A DNA stretch of 23,218 nucleotides from Clostridiales bacterium (GTDB lineage: Bacteria; Bacillota; Clostridia; Oscillospirales; Oscillospiraceae): assembly GCA_019418625.1 (NCBI GenBank), contig DYBL01000015.1, positions 1-23,218 of the forward strand, given 5' to 3'. The position numbers and the translations under genes are program-made. Below are positions 15,777 to 23,218 of the stretch, in pieces (the stretch's first letter is position 1; each line of letters opens with the position of its first letter). The notes beneath the pieces were generated by a model. It worked only from the letters and a program-made list of their open reading frames with translations, ran no database searches and was not told the origin of the DNA.

Positions 15777-16469
15777 TTATTCGTGACGGGGATCGATATA
15801 CTTGGCGGCGGCATCAAACTGGCCGTAGCGGCCCTTGGCAGCCTCCATGGCCTCATTGGCATCGGTGCCCTTCTTGATGGCATCCATCATCTTGCCCAGG
15901 TTGATGAACTCGTAGCCGATGATCTCATCGTCCTTGTTCAGAGCGATGCGGGTGACGTAGCCCTCAGCCATCTCCAGGTAGCGGGGACCCTTGGCCTTGG
16001 AGGCAAACATGGTGCCCACCTGGCTGCGAAGGCCCTTGCCCAGGTCCTCCAGGGAGGCGCCGATGGGCAGGCCGCCCTCGGAGAAAGCGGTCTGGGTGCG
16101 GCCGTAGACGATCTGCAAAAACAGCTCCCGCATGGCGGTGTTGATGGCGTCGCACACCAGGTCGGTGTTCAGGGCCTCCAGGAGGGTCTTGCCCACCAGG
16201 ATCTCAGAGGCCATGGCGGCGGAGTGGGTCATGCCGGAGCAGCCCAGGGTCTCCACCAGGGCCTCCTCGATGATGCCGTCCTTGACATTGAGGGTCAGCT
16301 TGCAGGCGCCCTGCTGGGGGGCGCACCAGCCCACACCGTGGGTGAGGCCGGAGATGTCCTTGATCTCCTTGGCCTGGACCCATTTGCCCTCCTCGGGGAT
16401 GGGCGCCGGGCCATGGTACGCGCCCTTGGCGACGGGGCACATATTCTGCACTTCAGTGGAATAGATCAT
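15777..16469 (-). CDS. NifU/IscU-like iron-sulfur scaffold protein paired with GGGtGRT
   Basis: The 230-residue protein resembles the NifU N-terminal (IscU) scaffold fold, on which Fe-S clusters are assembled. GWCAPQQGACKLTLNV holds Cys49 and Cys56, LVETLGCSGMTHSAAMASEI holds Cys77 in the position of the conserved GC(G/S) ligand, and Cys106 follows in NTDLVCDAINTAM. A further Cys11 lies near the start. The C-terminal 100 residues extend beyond the usual IscU length and include YEFINLGKMMDAI. The start at 16469 follows AAAGGA by ten bases; the longer frame to 16547 is excluded because it would begin upstream of the predicted transcription start. No isc or suf partner genes (desulfurase, chaperones) are nearby, which argues for a dedicated rather than general scaffold. 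Confidence 0.85.
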   Translation of the reverse strand: MIYSTEVQNMCPVAKGAYHGPAPIPEEGKWVQAKEIKDISGLTHGVGWCAPQQGACKLTLNVKDGIIEEALVETLGCSGMTHSAAMASEILVGKTLLEALNTDLVCDAINTAMRELFLQIVYGRTQTAFSEGGLPIGASLEDLGKGLRSQVGTMFASKAKGPRYLEMAEGYVTRIALNKDDEIIGYEFINLGKMMDAIKKGTDANEAMEAAKGRYGQFDAAAKYIDPRHE

Positions 16470-16548
16470 GTTCGTGCGTTCCTTTCCTTCAATTGTATTT
16501 TTCGGAATTTCACTCATTTCAGGAACTTCCGGGGGTTTTCCGCCCATT

Positions 16549-16577
16549 ATTATATCGGTAAACGATTACCCTGTCAA
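16549..16577 (-). promoter_or_regulatory. Perfect-consensus promoter of the NifU-like/GGGtGRT operon
   Basis: On the minus strand, TTGACA (16572-16577), exactly 17 bases, then TATAAT (16549-16554). All twelve consensus bases match. The predicted start is near 16541, giving a leader of about 70 bases. It is the only perfect promoter I found in the window. Confidence 0.93.
16557..16570. promoter_or_regulatory. Palindromic operator in the promoter spacer
   Basis: GGTAAACGATTACC has perfect 5-bp arms (GGTAA/TTACC) and a central CG, and it occupies most of the 17-base spacer between the -35 and -10 boxes. A protein bound here would block RNA polymerase. The centre resembles LacI-family operators and shares GTAAACG with the site at 7965. 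The regulator is unknown. Confidence 0.6.
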
Positions 16578-16641
16578 GCAAAGAGACGATGCCGTTTCTT
16601 TCCCGCCCCGGCCAAATTTTGCCCTGATTTCCTGTGAGAAA

Positions 16642-16680
16642 TGTCAAAAGGCGCGCCCTCCCGGCAGGAGGGCGCGCCTT
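16642..16680 (-). terminator. Intrinsic terminator of hppA
   Basis: A 12-bp stem (16650-16661 with 16667-16678, loop of five) contains GGCGCGCC on both arms and is followed on the minus strand by four T residues. It lies ten bases past the hppA stop. Confidence 0.85.
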
Positions 16681-16690
16681 GCGCATGCGC

Positions 16691-18814
<2,124 letters not shown>

Positions 18815-18858
18815 GCTTCTTCCTCTCCTTCTCGCTTTGTGTTTTGCAGTGTTCTATC

Positions 18859-18886
18859 ATTTTAGCACACATGTCTATTTTTTCAA
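18859..18886 (-). promoter_or_regulatory. Promoter of hppA
   Basis: On the minus strand, TTGAAA (18881-18886), a 16-base spacer and TAAAAT (18859-18864), with an extended -10 TG one base upstream (TGCTAAAAT). The predicted leader is about 38 bases. Upstream lies a weak inverted repeat TTTAC/GTAAA at 18905-18923, and the remaining AT-rich sequence to 19027 holds no gene. Confidence 0.75.
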
Positions 18887-19027
18887 GTAATTGTTTGGCA
18901 ATTTTTTACGCAAACGCTGTAAATCTTTTCTTCGGCTTTTACCGGTGTTTTTTTCGGCAGATACTTTTTTGCCGGGATTTTCCCCGTTTTCTCCGGTTTG
19001 CGTGAATTTTGCCTGCTTTGTTTGAAA

Positions 19028-19067
19028 CAAAAAAACGACCGCCCCGGAGAGGATCCCTCCGGGGCGG
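19028..19067 (-). terminator. Intrinsic terminator of the lipoprotein gene
   Basis: An 11-bp stem (CCGCCCCGGAG at 19039-19049 with 19057-19067) is followed on the minus strand by a T-run. It lies 30 bases past the lipoprotein stop. Confidence 0.88.
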
Positions 19068-19096
19068 CACATAAAATTTTTTTGCAGAGCATCCGC

Positions 19097-19708
19097 TCAA
19101 TACACCAGCTGGAACCGGGTGAACACCCACCGCTCGTCCACCAGCTCATAGGGGAACGACCAGTACTCCACACCGGAGACCGTCTTGTCCTCGTCCAGCA
19201 GCTCCACCGCCGCGTTGACCGTATAGGCCGTGTCGCCGGTCTGCTCCACCCGCAGCTCCACGCCTCCCCGCAGGGGATTCCGGGTTCGGCTCACCGGCCG
19301 CACATACAGGGCCCCGTCGATCTCGCGGTAGAGCGGCGCCTCGCCGCCGGTGCTCAAAAGCTGCTCCGTCACCTCCTGGGAAAAGCTGCCCCGCAGATAG
19401 ATCTGCAGGTCCTCCATGGTCTCCAGCCCGTCGGAGCGGACCGGGTAGTAGAGGTCCCCGTCCACGTTCAGCCCCTCCTGCCCGCAGGGCAGCGTGGAGA
19501 GCTGGAACCACCCGCATACCGTCACCGCACGGTCGTAAGCCGAGAGGATCTCCTCCTCCGTCAGAGGGCGGGCTTCCTCCTGCGTGCGGGCGGCGGACAG
19601 CTCTCCCCGCTCCTCCTCCGGCGCCTCCGCACGGTCGGAGCAGCCGGCGGCGCAGGCCAACACTGCCGCCAGCATCAGACAAAGGATCACGATCTTTCTC
19701 ATCCGCAT
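19097..19708 (-). CDS. Lipoprotein of unknown function
   Basis: I do not recognise a family. The 203-residue product begins MRMRKIVILCLMLAAVLACA, a lipoprotein signal with possible lipidated Cys23 (AAGC) or Cys19 (VLAC). A Glu/Arg/Ala-rich linker follows, then a globular domain of about 150 residues with two cysteines (in VTVCGWFQL and LPCGQEG) that could form a disulfide, and a C-terminus DERWVFTRFQLVY that resembles the small alpha/beta folds of secreted NTF2-like or DUF-type domains. That last comparison is weak. I chose the ATG at 19708 because GGAGG lies eight bases upstream; an in-frame ATG at 19768 would put 20 residues before the signal peptide. It is an isolated unit with its own terminator; its promoter was not located with confidence. 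Confidence 0.8.
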   Translation of the reverse strand: MRMRKIVILCLMLAAVLACAAGCSDRAEAPEEERGELSAARTQEEARPLTEEEILSAYDRAVTVCGWFQLSTLPCGQEGLNVDGDLYYPVRSDGLETMEDLQIYLRGSFSQEVTEQLLSTGGEAPLYREIDGALYVRPVSRTRNPLRGGVELRVEQTGDTAYTVNAAVELLDEDKTVSGVEYWSFPYELVDERWVFTRFQLVY

Positions 19709-19779
19709 CACACACGCCTCCCCACACCGGGCCGCTCCCTCCGGCCCGCACACTTTCTCTATGTTCATCCTATCATGTC

Positions 19780-19810
19780 ATATGGAAAAAATCCACGGAT
19801 TTTTCCATAT
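19780..19810. repeat. Inverted repeat upstream of the lipoprotein gene
   Basis: ATATGGAAAAA (19780-19790) and TTTTTCCATAT (19800-19810) form an 11-bp perfect inverted repeat around nine bases. It lies about 70-100 bases upstream of the lipoprotein ATG, in the region where its promoter should be. It could be an operator. No clean -35/-10 pair was found around it. Confidence 0.6.
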
Positions 19811-19822
19811 TTTGTTGCTTTT

Positions 19823-19860
19823 AAAAAGAAAAAATCGCCTGCCGCTCCCTGCGGCAGACG
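19823..19860 (-). terminator. Second, tandem terminator downstream of the 26-codon gene
   Basis: On the minus strand a 10-bp stem with one G-U pair (arms at 19851-19860 and 19836-19845, five-base loop) is followed by a T-rich run of about 12 bases (19823-19834). It lies about 60 bases after the first terminator. The 58 bases between the two show no gene. Confidence 0.7.
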
Positions 19861-19920
19861 CTGCTCCGCCGGGGCGGCGGCATGACAGCCGTGCTGCGTC
19901 CCTGCGGAATGGTCCGAAAA

Positions 19921-19949
19921 AGAAAAAAGCCCACGCCCTTTTGGCGTGG
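19921..19949 (-). terminator. First terminator of the 26-codon gene
   Basis: CCACGCC (19931-19937) and GGCGTGG (19943-19949) form a 7-bp stem, followed after two bases on the minus strand by six T residues (19923-19928). It starts 20 bases after the small gene's stop codon. Confidence 0.82.
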
Positions 19950-19968
19950 TTCCTTCCCGATTTGCTTT

Positions 19969-20049
19969 TTATCGATCGCTCTTGTTCCAGTCACAATCCA
20001 TAAAGATCAGATCGTCCACGTCGTCAAACGCACGGTTCCACTGCATCAT
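19969..20049 (-). CDS. Small protein gene, 26 residues, with its own promoter and terminator
   Basis: Function unknown and family not recognised. The predicted peptide begins MMQWNRAFDD, continues VDDLIFMDCDW and ends NKSDR. It is strongly acidic (eight Asp in 26 residues), has two Trp and one Cys, and has no transmembrane segment or signal peptide. The evidence that it is real is the architecture: a promoter with extended -10 at 20083-20110, a perfect AAAGGAGG seven bases before the ATG at 20049, a TAA stop, then an intrinsic terminator 20 bases later. An ATG at 20055 is also in frame but lies one base from the ribosome site. No other gene shares the transcript. Alternatives are a leader peptide of a regulatory RNA or an mRNA whose RNA is the product. 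Confidence 0.7.
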   Translation of the reverse strand: MMQWNRAFDDVDDLIFMDCDWNKSDR

Positions 20050-20082
20050 AGCCATTCCTCCTTTCTCATTTGTTCTGTTTAC

Positions 20083-20110
20083 AGTATAGCACGCTTTTTT
20101 CACCGCGCAA
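20083..20110 (-). promoter_or_regulatory. Promoter of the 26-codon gene
   Basis: On the minus strand, TTGCGC (20105-20110), a 16-base spacer and TATACT (20083-20088), with an extended -10 TG (TGCTATACT). The predicted start near 20076 leaves a leader of about 27 bases. Confidence 0.75.
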
Positions 20111-20300
20111 GTGTTTTTCTCCTTATTTCACAAAATATTAACATAATTTTATGCAGATTTGCCATACTCCTTTTTGAGCCTTTTGGGCCCGGAGCGCAGC
20201 GCCGACGCTTTAGGCCGATCAATCGCCCACTCCACGGGATTTTCCGCTGTTTAATGCACTTCTTTGTCTATTTTTTCTCTCGCCACAGCAATCGCTCTTA
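20111..20300. other. Non-coding stretch between the small gene and the phosphoesterase promoter
   Basis: Mostly AT-rich, with one GC-rich patch of about 50 bases at 20188-20240 that includes an AGCG/CGCT hairpin. No open frame with a good ribosome site, no terminator and no tRNA-like fold was seen. The GC patch is unexplained. Confidence 0.45.
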
Positions 20301-20309
20301 TGTTATAAT
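20301..20309 (+). promoter_or_regulatory. Extended -10 promoter of the phosphoesterase-mnmG operon
   Basis: TGTTATAAT combines a perfect TATAAT (20304-20309) with an upstream TG. No good -35 is visible at 16-18 bases, which is acceptable for an extended -10 promoter. The predicted start is near 20316, about 80 bases before the ATG. Confidence 0.7.
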
Positions 20310-20316
20310 GTTTCAT

Positions 20317-20334
20317 ACATGGCTCGTGCCATGT
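20317..20334 (+). repeat. Inverted repeat at the transcription start of the phosphoesterase operon
   Basis: ACATGGC (20317-20323) and GCCATGT (20328-20334) around TCGT form a perfect 7-bp stem at +1 to about +18. It could be a 5'-end mRNA stem-loop that stabilises the transcript, or an operator overlapping the start site. Confidence 0.55.
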
Positions 20335-20395
20335 TCCATGTACTTTTCACACATTTCCTGTGTTTTTTACATTGGCGGCTGAGGAGGCCGCATCT

Positions 20396-21256
20396 ATGGC
20401 AAAAAAAAGACGACTGCGCCGCTCCTTCCGGGCGGCACGGCTGTTCACGGCGGTCATTCTTGTGGCCGTTTTTCTTTGGTGGAACAACGCCACCCTGGTG
20501 GTGAAGCAGTTTGACCCGGCGTTCCCCACCCTTCCCCCGGGCTTTGACGGCTGCCGGATCGTGGTGCTCAGCGACCTGCACTCGGCCCAGTTCGGGCGGG
20601 ACAACGAAACGCTTTTGGAGACGGTGGCGGAGCAGTCGCCGGAATACATTTTCGTGGTGGGCGACCTGCTGGACCAGTACCGTCCCCTGCCGGAGGGGTA
20701 CGCCGCCTCCGTCGCCGCAGGGCTCAGCGCCATCGCCCCCACCTACTATGTCACCGGCAACCACGAGTGGGCCCTCAGAGACGTGCCCGCGCTGAAGAAG
20801 ACCCTGTCCGACCACGGCGTCACCGTGCTTTCCAACCAGGCCGTGACCCTGGAGCGGTCCGGGGACACCATCGTCCTGGCCGGCATCGACGATCCCAACG
20901 GCTACGCCGACCAGAAGTCCCCCGAGACTCTGGCCGCCGAGATCACCCAGAAGTGGGGCGACCCCTTCTGGATCCTGCTGGCCCACCGCAACGGCCGCTT
21001 CGCCGGGCAGTACAGCCTGCTGGGGGCGGATCTGGTGGTTTCCGGCCATGCCCACGGCGGCATCATCCGCCTGCCCTTTACGGACGGGCTCATCTCCCAT
21101 GATCTCAAACTCTTCCCCTCCTATACGGCGGGGCTTTACTACGAAAACGGCGCCACGCTGTTCGTCACCCGGGGCCTTGGCAACTCCGGGCCCTCCTTCC
21201 GTCTGTTCAACCGGCCGGAGGTGGCGGTGCTGACGCTGCACACCGGGGCGCAGTGA
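20396..21256 (+). CDS. Membrane-anchored metallophosphoesterase (YkuE-like)
   Basis: The 286-residue protein is a calcineurin-like phosphoesterase with two metal ions. It has a basic N-terminus and one signal-anchor helix (about residues 14-29), then the catalytic domain, probably facing outward. Metal and active-site motifs are all present: VLSDLH (Asp60, His62), VVGDLLD (Asp90), GNHEW (Asn122, His123), LLAHRN (His197) and SGHAHGG (His218, His220). Related proteins such as B. subtilis YkuE act on envelope or lipid phosphates; the substrate here is not known. GAGGAGG lies eight bases before the ATG at 20396. The frame is open upstream to 20360, but that start has no ribosome site. Only seven bases separate its stop from mnmG, so the two are co-transcribed. 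Confidence 0.9.
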   Translation: MAKKRRLRRSFRAARLFTAVILVAVFLWWNNATLVVKQFDPAFPTLPPGFDGCRIVVLSDLHSAQFGRDNETLLETVAEQSPEYIFVVGDLLDQYRPLPEGYAASVAAGLSAIAPTYYVTGNHEWALRDVPALKKTLSDHGVTVLSNQAVTLERSGDTIVLAGIDDPNGYADQKSPETLAAEITQKWGDPFWILLAHRNGRFAGQYSLLGADLVVSGHAHGGIIRLPFTDGLISHDLKLFPSYTAGLYYENGATLFVTRGLGNSGPSFRLFNRPEVAVLTLHTGAQ

Positions 21257-21263
21257 GGTTTGT

Positions 21264-23150
21264 ATGAGCGAATTTCCCGCGGGACAATTTGATATCGCCG
21301 TCATCGGCGCCGGGCATGCCGGCATCGAGGCGGCGCTGGCAGCCGCCCGGCTGGGCCTTGAGACGGTGATCTTCACCATCAACCTGGACGCTGTGGGCAA
21401 CATGCCCTGCAACCCGGCCATCGGCGGCACCGGCAAGGGTCATCTGGTCCGGGAGCTGGATGCCCTGGGCGGCGAGATGGCCCGTGCCGCAGATGCGTGC
21501 TGCATCCAGTACCGGCTTTTGAACAAGGGCAAGGGCCCCGCCGTGTGGAGCCTCCGGGCCCAGGCGGACCGGCGCAGGTACCAGGCGTATATGAAGCACG
21601 TGCTGGAGACCACGCCCCACCTGGCCGTCCGCCAGGGCGAGGTGGTGGACATCCGCACGGAAAACGGCGCCGTGAGCGCCGTGGTGCTCTCCACCGGGGC
21701 AGTATTCACCGTAAAAGCCGCCATTCTGGCCACGGGCACCTATCTCTCCGGCCGCACCATCATCGGCGAGTGCGTGGAGTCCTCCGGGCCTGACGGCATG
21801 CACGCCGCCCTCCGCCTGACCGGTGCCCTGGAGCGTCTGGGACTGCCCCTGCGCCGGTTCAAGACCGGCACGCCCCCCCGGGTACACGCCGCCACGGTGG
21901 ACTTCGACGAGATGGAGCTCCAGCGCGGCGACGAGCTGCCCGTTCCCTTTTCCTATTCCACCACGGCCGCGCCGGAAAACCGGGCCGTGTGCTATCTCAC
22001 CTGGACCACCGAGGAGACAAAGCGCATCGTCCAGGAGAATCTGGACAAGGCCCCCATGTACTCCGGCCTCATCGAGGGCGTGGGGCCCCGGTACTGCCCC
22101 TCCTTTGAGACGAAGATCGTCCGCTTCCCGGACAAGCTCCGCCACCAGCTCTTTGTGGAGCCCATGGGGCTGGATACCGAGGAGCTTTACATCCAGGGCT
22201 TTTCCTCCTCCATGCCGGAGGAGATCCAGGTCCGGATGCTCCACAGCGTACCGGGGCTGCGCCGGGCCGTCATGACCCGCCCCGCCTACGCCATCGAATA
22301 TGACTGCATCGACCCATTGGCCCTCTCCCCCGCCCTGGAGGTGAAGGCCGTGCCCGGCCTCTACGGCGCCGGACAGTTCAACGGCTCCTCCGGCTATGAG
22401 GAGGCCGCCGTGCAGGGCTTTGTGGCCGGCGTCAACGCCGCCAGAAAGCTCCGGGGCCAGAGCCCGTTCCTGCTGTCCCGGTCGGAAAGCTACATCGGCA
22501 CCCTCATTGACGACCTGGTGACCAAGGGCACCAATGAGCCCTACCGCATCATGACCTCCCGCAGTGAATACCGCCTGGTGCTGCGTCAGGACAACGCCGA
22601 TCTGCGCCTTGCCCGCCGGGGCTGGGAGGTCGGATTGGTGTCCGACGAACAGCTATCACGGGTGGAGGCAAAGCGCAGCGCCGTGGAGGCGGAGATCCGC
22701 CGCCTGACCCACACGGGCGTAGCGCCATCTGCGGCCCTTTCCGCCCTGCTGGAGGAAAAGGGCACTGCCGACGTAGGGGACGGAGCCTCGCTCCTTTCTC
22801 TGCTGCGCAGGCCCCAGCTGACCTACGCCGACCTGGCCCCCTTTGACCCGGGCCGGCCGGACCTGCCGGCGGACGTGGCCGAGCAGGTGGAGATCAGCGT
22901 GAAATACGAGGGCTACATCCGCCGCCAGCAAAAGCAGGTGGAGGATTTTCAAAAAATGGAATCCCGCAAGCTTTCCCCCGGGCTGGATTACACCGCCATC
23001 CAGGGCTTACGCCTGGAGGCCCGGGAAAAGCTCTCCGCCGTAAGACCGTTGGATCTGGGACAGGCCTCCCGGATCAGCGGCGTCTCCCCGGCGGACCTGA
23101 CCGCCCTGATGATCTATCTGGAACACGACAAGACCGATACTAATCAATAG
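21264..23150 (+). CDS. mnmG: tRNA uridine-34 modification enzyme MnmG (GidA)
   Basis: MnmG is the FAD-dependent subunit that, with MnmE, adds carboxymethylaminomethyl or aminomethyl groups to the wobble uridine of several tRNAs. The 628-residue length is normal. The N-terminal dinucleotide fold IAVIGAGHAGIEAALAAA (11-28) binds FAD. Strong family signatures follow: NPAIGGTGKGHLVRELDALG, then LLNKGKGPAVWSLRAQADR, GPRYCPSFETKIVRFPDK with the conserved Cys, and YNGSSGYEEA-like NGSSGYEEAAVQGF near the end of the FAD domain. The C-terminal helical MnmE-binding domain is complete. Its ribosome site GAGG is embedded in the end of the preceding gene. MnmE is not in this window. Confidence 0.97.
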   Translation: MSEFPAGQFDIAVIGAGHAGIEAALAAARLGLETVIFTINLDAVGNMPCNPAIGGTGKGHLVRELDALGGEMARAADACCIQYRLLNKGKGPAVWSLRAQADRRRYQAYMKHVLETTPHLAVRQGEVVDIRTENGAVSAVVLSTGAVFTVKAAILATGTYLSGRTIIGECVESSGPDGMHAALRLTGALERLGLPLRRFKTGTPPRVHAATVDFDEMELQRGDELPVPFSYSTTAAPENRAVCYLTWTTEETKRIVQENLDKAPMYSGLIEGVGPRYCPSFETKIVRFPDKLRHQLFVEPMGLDTEELYIQGFSSSMPEEIQVRMLHSVPGLRRAVMTRPAYAIEYDCIDPLALSPALEVKAVPGLYGAGQFNGSSGYEEAAVQGFVAGVNAARKLRGQSPFLLSRSESYIGTLIDDLVTKGTNEPYRIMTSRSEYRLVLRQDNADLRLARRGWEVGLVSDEQLSRVEAKRSAVEAEIRRLTHTGVAPSAALSALLEEKGTADVGDGASLLSLLRRPQLTYADLAPFDPGRPDLPADVAEQVEISVKYEGYIRRQQKQVEDFQKMESRKLSPGLDYTAIQGLRLEAREKLSAVRPLDLGQASRISGVSPADLTALMIYLEHDKTDTNQ

Positions 23151-23162
23151 GAAGGATTGCCC

Positions 23163-23218
23163 ATGATTATCGACCTGACTCACACCATTTCGCCGGAGAC
23201 CTTCGTCTATCCCGGCAC
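23163..23218 (+). CDS. Cyclase-family (kynurenine formamidase-like) protein, start only
   Basis: Only 18 codons plus two bases are present before the window ends. The translated start MIIDLTHTISPETFVYPG matches the opening of the metal-dependent cyclase family (IDLTHxIS...YPG), whose members include bacterial kynurenine formamidases. AGGAAGGA lies about six bases upstream of the ATG, and the gene begins 12 bases after the mnmG stop, so it is in the same operon. The substrate cannot be judged from this fragment. Confidence 0.75.
   Translation, partial: MIIDLTHTISPETFVYPG

Noticed and set aside
16470..16547. N-terminal extension of the NifU-like protein from an ATG at 16547
   Set aside because: The ATG lies next to the -10 box and upstream of the predicted transcription start; the ATG at 16469 has a good ribosome site.
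16650..16678. Paired GGCGCGCC sequences as a mobile-element end
   Set aside because: They are the two arms of the hppA terminator stem, and no transposase or target duplication is nearby.
18905..18923. TTTAC/GTAAA repeat upstream of hppA as a third LacI-type operator
   Set aside because: Only 5-bp arms in AT-rich DNA with an asymmetric centre; too weak to call.
20108..20172. Possible 18-codon minus-strand peptide after AAGGAG
   Set aside because: The ribosome site is only one base from the ATG, no promoter or terminator fits, and it runs into the promoter of the 26-codon gene.

Overview
The window is about 23.2 kb of GC-rich bacterial chromosome. It is densely coding, with AGGAGG-type ribosome binding sites, housekeeping-sigma promoters of the TTGACA/TATAAT type, and intrinsic terminators after most units. 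The gene set fits an anaerobic, probably gut-dwelling clostridial Firmicute, most likely of the Oscillospiraceae/Oscillospirales. It includes a membrane pyrophosphatase with the potassium-dependent signature, a GGGtGRT protein paired with a NifU-like scaffold, a LysM/G5/M23 peptidase and a phosphotransacetylase. The species call is inference. There is no rRNA, tRNA, CRISPR array, transposase or phage gene, and this looks like core chromosome rather than an island.

Layout. 1-3270 (minus): the start of ppk1 with an overlapping ppx/gppA gene, then a HAD phosphatase and a four-helix membrane protein. 3293-8059 (minus): a three-gene ABC importer (fused permease, ATPase, lipoprotein binding protein). 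It is expressed from one strong promoter with a LacI-type operator just downstream and a second copy about 276 bp upstream, and it ends in a strong terminator. 8007-10002 (minus): a single cell-wall peptidase gene with its own promoter. 10155-14120 (plus): pta, an N-acyl-D-amino-acid deacylase and an XRE regulator fused to a membrane domain, each with its own promoter. 14119-16577 (minus): a two-gene Fe-S-scaffold-like plus GGGtGRT operon from a perfect consensus promoter that carries a palindrome in its spacer, followed past a terminator by mnmM. 16642-18886 (minus): hppA. 19028-19708 (minus): a lipoprotein. 19823-20110 (minus): a complete miniature gene of 26 codons with its own promoter, ribosome site and two tandem terminators. 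20301-23218 (plus): a metallophosphoesterase, mnmG and a cyclase-family gene that runs off the window.

How the genes fit together. Several act on high-energy phosphate: Ppk1 and Ppx make and break polyphosphate, HppA converts pyrophosphate into an ion gradient, and Pta links acetyl-CoA to acetyl phosphate. They are in separate transcription units, so this is a theme, not a pathway cluster. MnmG and MnmM both act on the wobble uridine of tRNA.

The best candidates for undescribed biology are the GGGtGRT/NifU-like pair with its regulated promoter, the autonomous 26-residue gene at 19969-20049, and the paired operators around the ABC importer promoter. All functions are read from sequence by eye; no database search was run.
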